Shown here one piece after another: positions 1 through 6,356 of a stretch of DNA of 13,144 bases. Each line of letters starts with the position of its first letter. Position 1 is the first letter of the stretch. The notes under the pieces are model-generated. The model saw nothing but the letters and a program-made list of their open reading frames with translations. It was not told the origin of the DNA and ran no database searches. The stretch lies in NCBI GenBank assembly GCA_046726275.1, contig JBKPAF010000072.1, positions 1-13,144 of the forward strand. The letters are read 5' to 3'. Origin of the DNA: DASXTW01 sp046726275. Lineage in GTDB: Bacteria > Actinomycetota > UBA4738. A program made the position numbers and the translations under genes.

Positions 1-65
1 GGTACAGGGAGGACATCTACCGGGAGAAGGTCGGGGGTTATTACGAGCCGTTCTACAACCGTTAG
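1..65 (+). CDS. C-terminal end of an unidentified protein (5' partial)
   Basis: An open frame enters from the left edge (first full codon at 3) and ends at TAG 63-65. The visible tail is about 20 residues and rich in Tyr, Arg and Glu, ending GYYEPFYNR. It is too short to assign to a family. A strong hairpin terminator about 20 bases downstream supports this as a real gene end. Confidence 0.6.
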   Translation, partial: YREDIYREKVGGYYEPFYNR

Positions 66-82
66 AAGTCGGCTCGTTGCTT

Positions 83-126
83 GAGACCGAAGAGGCCGGG
101 CACACTGCCCGGCCTCTTCGCGTCTC
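83..126 (+). terminator. Strong GC-rich hairpin terminator after the partial gene
   Basis: The arms 88-102 and 106-120 are perfectly complementary over 15 bp (CGAAGAGGCCGGGCA and its complement) with a 3-base loop. After a one-base bulge at 121, five more pairs form between 83-87 and 122-126. There is no T tract, as is common for actinobacterial hairpin terminators. The fold is symmetrical, so it could act on either strand. Position 18 bases after the stop codon points to the plus-strand gene. Confidence 0.8.
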
Positions 127-162
127 GGAGCATGAAGTTGCGCATGGGGGATCAGAAGAGTC

Positions 163-210
163 GGAGCCAGAGCGGGGTGTCGAACCCGGACCTACGCATG
201 ACGACTGCGT
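163..210. repeat. Left copy of imperfect direct repeat (putative att remnant)
   Basis: Bases 163-210 match 6212-6260 at 42 of 49 aligned positions (six substitutions, one gap), in the same orientation. The longest identical run is 13 bases, CGGACCTACGCAT. The repeat covers the 3' half of tRNA-Thr, from the anticodon stem to the CC of the CCA end, which is the part usually duplicated by tRNA-targeting integrases. Confidence 0.5.
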
Positions 211-234
211 TCTCGCCCGTCTACGTGGTCTGGC
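166..234 (-). pseudogene. Decayed tRNA-Thr(CGT) copy
   Basis: On the minus strand this stretch aligns along its whole length with the intact tRNA-Thr at 6211-6286. The acceptor ends still pair over 6 bp (GCCAGA with TCTGGC). The anticodon stem ACGCA/TGCGT encloses a 7-base loop, GTCGTCA, with CGT at the anticodon position. The variable region AGGTC is unchanged. The D arm is shortened and has lost a convincing stem, and the T arm has lost one base. At about 69 bases it is too short for a normal tRNA, so I call it a relic. It may be the far-end remnant of a tRNA-integrated element, or a very diverged tRNA carried by one. Confidence 0.6.
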
Positions 235-347
235 CGGTGATGCGGAGTGGCCCTTAGCTCCCAGGACACACCTTGGGCTGTGCTATCTCCGAGTTGCGGC
301 GACATCCCGGGACGTCCCGCACCTCACTACCTACCCCTCCACGTTCC

Positions 348-764
348 TCATAGCTTCCAGGAGACAGGCACTCGAAGATCCGGCGAATTGGAGCAGTACG
401 TCCCCGTACGAACGGTCGCCACGAGGTGGTTGCCCAGCCCGCTGGAGTGGTCTTTGATTTGCGAGACGGCCGACTTGACCGCGCGCGTGACGCTCACTCG
501 TGCGCGCTCCGATGCAAACGCCGCCATGCGATCACGGCCTCCGAGCCCGACCGCCGCGGCCAGTTCATGGGCGATGAACTCGCGCTCGGAACGGGCTCGT
601 TCGGCGCGGTCCGAGTCGCCCATCAACTCGGCATCCTCAAGCTCCTGTGCGAGTTCCTCGAGGCGACGGCGGTACTCGGCTTTGGCCTGGGGATCGAGGA
701 ATGCGCCGGCGGCCCCGAGCGCGTCAGCTCGGGATCGGACCTGTCCCTCGTTGCCTTCGATCAC
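348..764 (-). pseudogene. Orphan C-terminal domain of a large ATPase/TPR regulator family
   Basis: The open frame runs from GTG 764 to TGA 350-348 (138 aa). An in-frame TAG lies at 791-789, so it cannot extend far upstream. It starts with an amphipathic helical stretch (AEYRRRLEELAQELEDAE, about residues 30-47). The conserved block VGLGGRDRMAAFASERARVSVTRAVKSAV follows (about residues 71-99). It ends in TVRTGTYCSNSPDLRVPVSW. From memory this arrangement forms the extreme C-terminus of very large actinobacterial and Chloroflexi proteins with cyclase, STAND ATPase and TPR modules. Here nothing of those modules precedes it, so it is most likely a 5'-deleted relic, though a small stand-alone gene is possible. 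The adjacent 1039-aa regulator lacks this domain. The domain match is fairly secure; gene status is uncertain. Confidence 0.55.
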
Positions 765-788
765 GGCCTGCTCGCGCCTGCGGACCCG

Positions 789-1088
789 CTACGCCTCCAG
801 GCGCTCGAGCTCGGCCTTATACGCCGCGACGAAACGCGCCCGGCCAGGTAGATAGGTTCGTCCGCGGGGCCCAGGCACCGGCGAGGTGGGCATTGACGAC
901 GAAGTCGGAGCCATTCGACGCGAACCTGCTCCTCCGCCTGATCCAACGAACTCAAGACCACCGACAGCGGGAACTCCCACTCGGCGCACTGTGTGTCGGG
1001 TCCCGGCCACGGCAGAAGCAGGCATCAGCAGCCCGGCCAGGAGGGCAGCGGGCATCCCCACCACGACCGTGCGGACCCTGCGACTCAT
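789..1088 (-). pseudogene. Frameshifted small secreted protein (relic)
   Basis: An ATG at 1088-1086 sits 7 bases after a good ribosome-binding site (AGGGAGGG on the minus strand). It opens a typical signal peptide: MSRR, then a hydrophobic stretch, then ASAVAG near residue 29. After about residue 30 the coding-like signal (G or C at third positions) moves to another frame, reading QCAEWEFPLSVVLSSLDQAE and continuing to EPIYL near 855. It then returns to the first frame for FVAAYKAELERLEA and TAG 791-789. The simplest reading is a secreted protein of roughly 100 aa broken by two frameshifts. Read without shifts, the first frame also gives a complete 99-aa product, so an intact but compositionally odd gene cannot be excluded. 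No family recognised. Confidence 0.4.
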
Positions 1089-1180
1089 GCGACGTCCCTC
1101 CCTACGCCGTGGGCATTCTGGCCCGCCCGACATGGCGGAAACAAGCAGACGCGATCACGGGTCGAATCGACTGGCTCGGC

Positions 1181-4100
1181 TCAGGCCTCCGCCGCGGCCG
1201 CCTGATCGAGCACCGCTAGGGCATCAAGCAGGAACATCGTGTCGAAGCCCTCGGTGAAGGACTCGTACACCCCTCGCAGGGTGGCGACCTCGTCTTCGCC
1301 CCCACCCGTCATCAAGGCCAACCGCGCCAGCCATGTGGCAGCTGCCAGCTGGAGCATGCGCGCCCCGACCACGCCAGCGGCGGCGAACCCCTGACGGAGC
1401 AACGGCTCGGCGCCCTGGACATCGCCGGTCATCATCAAAACGACGCCCTTCTGCACGCCGAGCGCCGCCACGTCGAGCGAACCCGGCACGGCCACGGCCT
1501 GATCGAACAGATCGATGGCCTCGGTGGCCCGGCCGGCCAGCGCGTAGGCCTGGGCGCGCATCGCCAGGAGGGTCGACCAAAAGATGGGCGGGGTCTGCAG
1601 GTTCTCGTACATGGCGATCCCCTGTTCCGTCTGCGCCACGCCTTCGTCCCCCCGTCCCAGCCCCGCCGCCGCCACGCCCTGAGCGACCAGCCCGACCGCC
1701 TTCCAGATCGCGTAGTCATGCTCCTCGGCCACCTGCAGCACCCGGGTGGCCCGCTGGTGCGCGACGTCCATCCGGCCGTTCCACAGATCGAGCACCGTGA
1801 CGTGGAAGGTGGCGTAGGCCAGGGAGTACGGGTGGTCCAGGCGCGCCGCCAGGTCGAGGGCGGTCTCCGCCCGTTGTGCCGCGGTATCGGGATACCCGGC
1901 GACCCAATGGATCAACCCGGACACCGCGGCCGCCGCCACGCCGGGACTGGGCCCCAGGCGAAAGGCCGCCCGGCCGTCCCGGGCTGGATCGAACAGCTCG
2001 ACGGCGCGGTCGAGATGGGCGAGCCCCCCGGCGGTGTCTCCCAAGAAGGCCATCGGCGGGCCGACGATCAGATGTCCCTCGACCTCCAGGCTCGGGTCTT
2101 GCTGTTGTTCGGCCAGCTGTAGGAGCTCCTGGCCGATGGCCAGGGTCTTGTCGATCTCGCCCCGGTACAGGTGGAAGCTGGCGAGGCTTCGAAGGACGGG
2201 GAGACGCCGCGGCACGGCCCCCACCGCCTCCGTGACCGCGAGGGCCTCTCGGTACAGGCGCTCGACTTCCTCGGTGTACCCCCGCAGCGCCAGAAGCCCC
2301 CGGGCCAGGCTGAGCCGAATGGTGATCTCGTCCTCCGCCCGGTCAGCGTCGGGGGGCGATTTCGACAGGACCTCCAGCAGGTCGTTCGCCAGCCCGACCG
2401 CTCGGTGGTACCAGCCTCGTGCGTCGTTTAGGGCCCATAGGGCATCCAGCAGCTTGTTGAGCTGTCCGATGTCGGCGCTGACGACGAAGTACCGCCAGGC
2501 CTCGTCCAGGTTGCCGAGCTCCGATTCCAGGCTCTGGATCGCCGCCTCCCGACCCTCCCCGCGAAGCTCACCGCGCCTGGCCTCGGCGAACTCGGCGAAG
2601 TGTTCGGAGTGGCCTCGGCGGACAGCCGAGGCGAACGCCGGATCGTCTTCGAGCCGCTCCGCAGCGTATTCGCGGATGGTGTCGAGCATCGACAGCCGGC
2701 GGCCGGTCCGATCCTCCACGCTACGGACGAGACTTTTGTCCACCAGGGACTCCAGCCGATCGACCACGTCCACCTTCGCCAGGCTCTCCAGCGTCGACGA
2801 CACATCCTCGACGGCGCCGACGACGGCGGACGGGAACACCGCCAGCAGGTGGAAGACCGCCCGCTCATCGTCGTCCAGGAGCTCGTAGCTCCACTCGATC
2901 GTGTCTCGAAGCGTCCGCTGACGCTCCGGCAGGTCGCGGGCTCCCCCTTTCAGCAGCTCGAGCCGCTTTCGCAACCGATCCCGGAGCTCCACGGCAGAGA
3001 ACAACCTCAGCCTGGCTGCGGCCAGCTCGATGGCCAGCGGCAGGCCGTCGAGGCGAGCGCAGATCTCCGCCACCACCGAGGCGTTTTCGTCGGTGAGCTC
3101 GAAGCTGGGCTGGGCCTCCTGCGCCCTGTCCACAAACAGACGCACCGCCTCGTAAGCGGCGACGTCGTCCGCCGAGCGGCGCGCCCGGCCGCCGTCGGGA
3201 ACCGCCAGCGGCGCCACCGGAAAGACCTTCTCGCCCCGCACCCGGAGGGCCTCCCGGCTGGTGACGAGGAGCTTGAGCTTTGGACATAGTCCGAGGAGCT
3301 CCGCAACGTCGTCGGCCGCCGGCATCACCTGCTCGAAGTTGTCGAGGAGCAACAGGAGATCACGGGGCCGAACCAGCTCGGCCAACGCAGCCAGGAGCTC
3401 TGCCTCGCCGGGTACCGTCACGCCGACCGCCTGAATGATCGCTTGGACCGCCGCCGCGGCGTGGCGGGTCGCAGACAGGTCGACGAAGTACACCCCGTCG
3501 TGGAAGCGGTCCGCCTCGTCGGCCGCGGCCTGTACGGCCAGCCGGGTCTTGCCGATCCCGCCGGGTCCGGTCAGCGTTACGAGTCGGATGGTCGGCGACC
3601 TCAACTGGCCGCGGAGAGCGGCGAGCTCCGCCTCCCGGCCGACCAGCGGAGAGGCCTGCATCGGCAGGTTGTTGGGAAGCGCGTCCAGCGTCCGCGGCGG
3701 GGGGAATTCGCTGGCCAGGCCCTCGGTTACCACCTGGAACAATCGCTCCCGGCCCGTGAGGTCTCGAAGACGGTGCTCGCCGAGGTCGCGGAGCTCGACG
3801 CCCTCGCTCAGGCTTCGCTCTGCCATTGCCCGGGTCGCGTCTGAGATCAGGATCTGGCCGCCGTGCGCTGCGGCCATGATTCGGGCCGCCCGATGGACGT
3901 CGAGGCCGACGTAGCCGGTTCGGGACACGCGGCCCTCCCCCGTGTGGAGGCCGATCCGAACTCGAACGGTCGAGGCGTGGGGCCACATCTCGATCCCCAG
4001 CGAGCGTTGAACGTCGATCGCGCCGGAAAGGGCGGCGGCCGCGCCGGGGAAGACGGCAAAGAACGAATCCCCGTGCGTTCCGCTCTCCACCCCGGCATGC

Positions 4101-4300
4101 CGGCTGAGCGCTTCGCGCACGATCTGGTGATGCCGCTCGAGCAGGTCGTCGTACTCCGGTCCGAGGGCGTTGAGCAGCCTCGTGGATCCCTCGATGTCGC
4201 TGAAGAAGAACGTGACGGTCCCGGTCGGCAAGGGCGCCGTGTCGGCGGTAATCGAGGCCACGGCAACGAGACTAGAGATATCGGCGGCCTCGGGCCACAA
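1181..4300 (-). CDS. Class III nucleotide cyclase-STAND ATPase-TPR regulator
   Basis: A 1039-aa open frame. Residues about 26-192 are a class III adenylate/guanylate cyclase homology domain, with metal-binding Asp35 (SDIEGST) and Asp78 (GDSFF), the LHTGE motif near 118 and RAAR ending at Arg140. Residues about 217-490 are a STAND/NB-ARC-type NTPase: Walker A GPGGIGKT 245-252, Walker B LLLLLDN 315-321, TSRE near 347, and GLPLAIELAA 419-428. From about 550 to 1030 it is Ala/Leu-rich helical repeats of TPR type. No LuxR-type or other DNA-binding helix-turn-helix is visible. The catalytic Asn of class III cyclases is His136 and the substrate-Lys position is Gly74, so cyclase activity is doubtful and a ligand-sensing or scaffolding role is possible. 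The start is TTG 4300, just after an in-frame TGA at 4309-4307. It overlaps the upstream small gene by 29 bases. GTG 4261 is an alternative start giving 1026 aa and no overlap. The family usually acts as cytoplasmic signal-responsive regulators; no target is visible here. Confidence 0.85.
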   Translation of the reverse strand: MWPEAADISSLVAVASITADTAPLPTGTVTFFFSDIEGSTRLLNALGPEYDDLLERHHQIVREALSRHAGVESGTHGDSFFAVFPGAAAALSGAIDVQRSLGIEMWPHASTVRVRIGLHTGEGRVSRTGYVGLDVHRAARIMAAAHGGQILISDATRAMAERSLSEGVELRDLGEHRLRDLTGRERLFQVVTEGLASEFPPPRTLDALPNNLPMQASPLVGREAELAALRGQLRSPTIRLVTLTGPGGIGKTRLAVQAAADEADRFHDGVYFVDLSATRHAAAAVQAIIQAVGVTVPGEAELLAALAELVRPRDLLLLLDNFEQVMPAADDVAELLGLCPKLKLLVTSREALRVRGEKVFPVAPLAVPDGGRARRSADDVAAYEAVRLFVDRAQEAQPSFELTDENASVVAEICARLDGLPLAIELAAARLRLFSAVELRDRLRKRLELLKGGARDLPERQRTLRDTIEWSYELLDDDERAVFHLLAVFPSAVVGAVEDVSSTLESLAKVDVVDRLESLVDKSLVRSVEDRTGRRLSMLDTIREYAAERLEDDPAFASAVRRGHSEHFAEFAEARRGELRGEGREAAIQSLESELGNLDEAWRYFVVSADIGQLNKLLDALWALNDARGWYHRAVGLANDLLEVLSKSPPDADRAEDEITIRLSLARGLLALRGYTEEVERLYREALAVTEAVGAVPRRLPVLRSLASFHLYRGEIDKTLAIGQELLQLAEQQQDPSLEVEGHLIVGPPMAFLGDTAGGLAHLDRAVELFDPARDGRAAFRLGPSPGVAAAAVSGLIHWVAGYPDTAAQRAETALDLAARLDHPYSLAYATFHVTVLDLWNGRMDVAHQRATRVLQVAEEHDYAIWKAVGLVAQGVAAAGLGRGDEGVAQTEQGIAMYENLQTPPIFWSTLLAMRAQAYALAGRATEAIDLFDQAVAVPGSLDVAALGVQKGVVLMMTGDVQGAEPLLRQGFAAAGVVGARMLQLAAATWLARLALMTGGGEDEVATLRGVYESFTEGFDTMFLLDALAVLDQAAAAEA

Positions 4301-4619
4301 GGGACTTCACCAGATCGGACTCACGGGCGATCGTGAGCACCGTGTCCTGATCCGGGCGTTCGATGCCCACCATGTCCGCAAGCTCTTCGGCCGGGACGGG
4401 GCCAGCAGCGAAACGGTGAACGGTGTGGAGGAGCTCTCCTTCCACCTCGTTCGGGTCCCGGTCGGCCCACACTTCGCCGAGGCGAGCGTACGGATCCTGA
4501 TGGAAGGGGACACGCTCGGTAAAGCTTGGATCTTTCCGCCCTGCCGCACCGCGCTCACGAACCCGGCCTTCGTCCAGGAGCTCGACGACCTGGTTGAAGG
4601 CGAGTGAGTCGTCGGCCAT
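4272..4619 (-). CDS. Hypothetical 115-aa protein upstream of the cyclase regulator
   Basis: ATG 4619 to TAG 4274-4272. The product is hydrophilic and charged, starting MADDSLAFNQVVELLDEGRV, with no membrane segment, signal peptide or Cys cluster. Third codon positions are GC-rich over most of its length, which supports coding. No good ribosome-binding site precedes the ATG. Its last 29 bases overlap the TTG start of the cyclase regulator, so the two may be translationally coupled. The segment AEELADMVGIERPDQDTVLTIA is predicted helical but I do not recognise a family. It could be an accessory partner of the regulator or a remnant gene. Confidence 0.5.
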   Translation of the reverse strand: MADDSLAFNQVVELLDEGRVRERGAAGRKDPSFTERVPFHQDPYARLGEVWADRDPNEVEGELLHTVHRFAAGPVPAEELADMVGIERPDQDTVLTIARESDLVKSLVARGRRYL

Positions 4620-4685
4620 GTCAGCCGCGAGAGGTCAGCGTTCACCGAGCGGCCTTGGACTACCCCCGAGTCGCGACGCTCTCGG

Positions 4686-5029
4686 CTAGTGCGGAACCTG
4701 CCAACCCGCGTCGCACGCGCCGCAGGTGACCCACCAGTAGCCCTCCTTCTCGGTGGCCTTCAAGTCGACTCGAAGGACGGCCGGATCGGACTCGACTGCG
4801 AACTCGCATTGCCCCAGGTTACGGCCGGTTTCGGATCGAGCGGGTCGAGCCGAACACGGGCGGCGGTGGGCTCGTAGTAGTTCTCTGCCCCGCACTGGCA
4901 GACCGCCTGCCAATGTCCGCGCTCGACCTCGCTCCATTCGATCGAAACGGTGGGGTCGGCGGCCAGGATCTTGCAGCCTTCGGCGTGGCTGAACGCCCTG
5001 TCGGGCCCCTTCTTCGTGGGGCGAAACAT
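4686..5029 (-). pseudogene. Small zinc-ribbon-like protein, one frameshift
   Basis: ATG 5029 follows a good ribosome-binding site (GAGGAGA) and starts MFRPTKKGPDRAF. The first frame carries GHWQAVCQCGAENYYEPTA and runs to RLDPLDP near 4833. The coding signal then continues in another frame as ETGRNLGQCEFAVESDPAV, through KEGYWWVTCGACDAGWQVPH, to TAG 4688-4686. Restoring one base at about 4830-4835 joins the halves into a protein of about 114 aa. It would contain CQCG, a central Cys and CGAC, a pattern fitting a zinc ribbon. I have an impression that similar small proteins recur in actinobacterial integrated elements, but cannot verify this. The start lies 11 bases after the stop of the next gene upstream, so the two form an operon. 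A sequencing error is an alternative to true decay. Confidence 0.55.
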
Positions 5030-5040
5030 GCTCAGTCTCC

Positions 5041-5256
5041 TCATCTCCTCTGCCGGCACTGACCCTCATGGGACGTCCGAACGTGCAACAGCGGCCCCTT
5101 CCATCCGGTGCGGTGGCGCGACAGTCCCCGGGTGCCGGCGCATCGACACGGCCAAACGTCGGACAGGATCAACTCGAGCTCCCGAGAGCCCTCCTCGATC
5201 TGTCCGACGTGGACGGCACGTCCGCCCGGATAGTCGATCACGACCTGCTCGATCAT
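5041..5256 (-). CDS. Small protein of unknown function (71 aa)
   Basis: The start is ATG 5256, which has a near-perfect ribosome-binding site (GGAAGGAGG) about 6 bases upstream. The same frame is open further upstream to 5478, but the Shine-Dalgarno sequence decides this start. The product begins MIEQVVIDYPGGRAVHVGQI, has a CRCAG motif in the middle, and ends in a basic tail with SHEGQCRQRR. The Cys pair and His residues could bind metal, but no family is recognised. TGA 5043-5041 lies 11 bases before the start of the zinc-ribbon gene, so the two are likely co-transcribed and coupled. It probably belongs to the same element-borne set of small genes. Confidence 0.55.
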   Translation of the reverse strand: MIEQVVIDYPGGRAVHVGQIEEGSRELELILSDVWPCRCAGTRGLSRHRTGWKGPLLHVRTSHEGQCRQRR

Positions 5257-5285
5257 CTGCCCCCTCCTTCCTCGTCCGATCTCCG

Positions 5286-5366
5286 CTATCCCACCCCGGA
5301 GGGCAAGATCACCATCGGCCCCGCGGGAGGTCGCTCGGCCCTGACCACGCCGTCGTAGGCGATCAT
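5286..5366 (-). CDS. Possible 26-aa ORF or displaced C-terminus of the upstream zinc-finger gene
   Basis: ATG 5366 to TAG 5288-5286 reads MIAYDGVVRAERPPAGPM and ends VILPSGVG. Third codon positions are almost all G or C, so this frame looks translated. The ATG overlaps a TGA as ATGA in one of the frames of the upstream gene, which would suit coupling, but there is no clear ribosome-binding site. It may instead be the true C-terminal end of the zinc-finger protein after a second frameshift near 5367. Confidence 0.35.
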   Translation of the reverse strand: MIAYDGVVRAERPPAGPMVILPSGVG

Positions 5367-5758
5367 GGTCGGAGCGCCGCGCCAGCTCCCGCTCGAGCTC
5401 GCGGTTGTGCTTGCGGCAGTAGACGGCCCAGGCGTGTTCGTTCTTGCGGCCGCAGATGGCCGGCGGGTTCTCGCTCAAGACCCAGCAGCAACTCCTGCCC
5501 GGCCTCCTCCAGCGTGAGGCTCAGGGCGGGTTCGCCGCCGGCCTTGAGGACCCGCTCGCGCTCGCGGGCTCGTTCGCGATCCCGACGATCCTGCTCCTTA
5601 CGGATCCTCGCGCTCTGGGCGGCCCAGGCCTCGGCCAGACGGGCGCTCCGCGAGGTCGCCAGGTCGTCCCGCTTGCACCGCAGGCATCGGCCCGAGGGAT
5701 CGCGGGCGATCGCAAACGTGTCGTGGCCTCTGGGGCAGAGTTGGCGCTTTGGGGGCAG
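5367..5758 (-). pseudogene. Protein with two Cys/His finger motifs, frameshifted
   Basis: The coding signal opens near 5758 with PPKRQLCPRGHDTF, then CLRCKRDD. These form a C-P-x-G-H...C-x2-C finger followed by a long charged helix rich in Arg and Glu (about 5660-5540). At about 5476-5479 it changes frame and continues as SENPPAICGRKNEHAWAVYC, then RKHNRELERELARR. This second motif is C-x5-H-x5-C-x2-H. The first frame has no usual start codon, since TGA at 5764-5762 is followed only by TGG CTG. An ATG two bases further upstream is out of frame, which hints at another small lesion at the 5' end. The C-terminus also seems to change frame near 5367. The protein would be about 130 aa, perhaps nucleic-acid binding by its fingers and coiled helix. 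It lies just behind the integrase relic, which suits an element-borne gene. Confidence 0.5.
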
Positions 5759-5990
5759 CCATCACCGGTTTCTCGCTGGCAATTGGTCAGGCCCCTTTAC
5801 CAACCCAGCCTCTTTCGCTCGCCATCCACGGTGACTGCTCTCGTGGGCGCCGTTGCGAAAAACCGGAGGCCGCGAGGCTTTCTGGCCAGGTCGGCCATCT
5901 TGCCGGCGTAGTAACAGAGCCCATCATCACGGAGGAGGGAGGGCTGCCCACCACAGGGGGGGACCTGATCACCTGCTCCCGGGCCCTACC

Positions 5991-6183
5991 CATCGAGCTC
6001 ATTCCCTGCGTGCCGGGGTTCACCCACAAGATCGTCAGCGACGCCCTGGGCCACAGCTCCACGGCCTTCACCATGGACACCTACCAGCACGTGCTGCCGT
6101 CGATGGCCAACCAGGCCTCGGCTGCCATCGAAGCCGTGCTGAGTGTCGGCAAAGTGTCGGCAGAGGCTCCACCAGCGACCTAG
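5991..6183 (+). pseudogene. Tyrosine recombinase (phage-type integrase) C-terminal relic
   Basis: The frame ending at TAG 6181-6183 contains KIVSDALGHSSTAFTMDTYQ, then HVLPSMANQASAAIEAVL. This is the C-terminal catalytic block of tyrosine recombinases, with the His of LGH and the nucleophile Tyr of DTYQH. The preceding residues HRAHSLRAGVHP are in another frame (5991-6026), joined by one extra base at about 6025-6027. They correspond to a degraded HxLR..H.....AGVHP box that has lost its Arg. Nothing recognisable of the N-terminal or core-binding domains remains upstream. The stop is 28 bases from the 3' end of the intact tRNA-Thr, the usual place for an integrase of a tRNA-targeting element. 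It cannot be functional as it stands. Confidence 0.8.
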
Positions 6184-6210
6184 GCCGACAAGAAAACGTG
6201 GCCCCTGACC

Positions 6211-6286
6211 TGGAGCCGGAGCGCGGAATCGAACCGCGGACCTACGCATTACGAGTGCGTCGCTCTGCCGACTGAGCTACTCCGGC
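6211..6286 (-). tRNA. tRNA-Thr(CGT)
   Basis: The minus-strand sequence folds as a complete 76-base tRNA with an encoded CCA. The acceptor GCCGGAG/CTCCGGC is perfect, the D stem is GCTC/GAGC, and the anticodon stem ACGCA/TGCGT has loop CTCGTAA and anticodon CGT. The variable region is AGGTC, the T stem CGCGG/CCGCG with loop TTCGATT, and the discriminator is T. It reads ACG (Thr) codons. Its 3' half is duplicated in decayed form at 163-210, and an integrase relic lies beside its 3' end. Confidence 0.97.
6212..6260. repeat. Right copy of imperfect direct repeat (3' half of tRNA-Thr)
   Basis: This is the partner of the repeat at 163-210, 42 of 49 aligned positions identical and in the same orientation. 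It lies inside the intact tRNA gene, as expected for the att end that keeps the tRNA whole. Confidence 0.5.
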
Positions 6287-6318
6287 GCGTTGGCCATTGT
6301 ATCGACCGCCCGGAGCGC

Positions 6319-6349
6319 TTCGACCGCCATGGGGGTGTCCGGCTAGAGT
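6319..6349 (+). promoter_or_regulatory. Possible promoter of a leaderless cyclase transcript
   Basis: A TAGAGT hexamer at 6344-6349 lies 7 bases before ATG 6357. TTCGAC at 6319-6324 is a weak -35 candidate with a long 19-base spacer. The start codon has no ribosome-binding site, which suits a leaderless mRNA, common in actinobacteria. This is a weak call. Confidence 0.2.
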
Positions 6350-6356
6350 CCCTTCC

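Larger units (their letters stand above)
163..6260. mobile_element. Putative relic of a tRNA-Thr-integrated element
   Basis: This interval is bounded by the two imperfect copies of the tRNA-Thr 3' half. It has a broken tyrosine recombinase at its right end, beside and pointing toward the tRNA. Nearly all genes inside are on the minus strand and include several frameshifted small genes with metal-binding motifs. No intact recombination, replication or transfer gene remains, so it is immobile now. The boundary is an inference: the left repeat could instead be an independent decayed tRNA gene, and the large cyclase regulator might be chromosomal. Base composition does not visibly differ from the flanks. 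Confidence 0.4.

Noticed and set aside
2034..2888. 284-residue plus-strand open frame inside the cyclase regulator
   Set aside because: Ser/Arg-rich antisense shadow of clear ATPase/TPR coding sequence, with no ribosome-binding site or domain.
4170..4607. 145-residue plus-strand open frame starting MSSLVDPSMSLKKN
   Set aside because: Its first part is antisense to the conserved cyclase metal site, and the rest is antisense to the 115-aa ORF that has the better third-position GC pattern.
5797..5898. 33-aa minus-strand ORF starting MADLARKPRGLRFF
   Set aside because: Short, no ribosome-binding site and only moderate third-position GC; it could be a scrap of the element, but coding is not supported.
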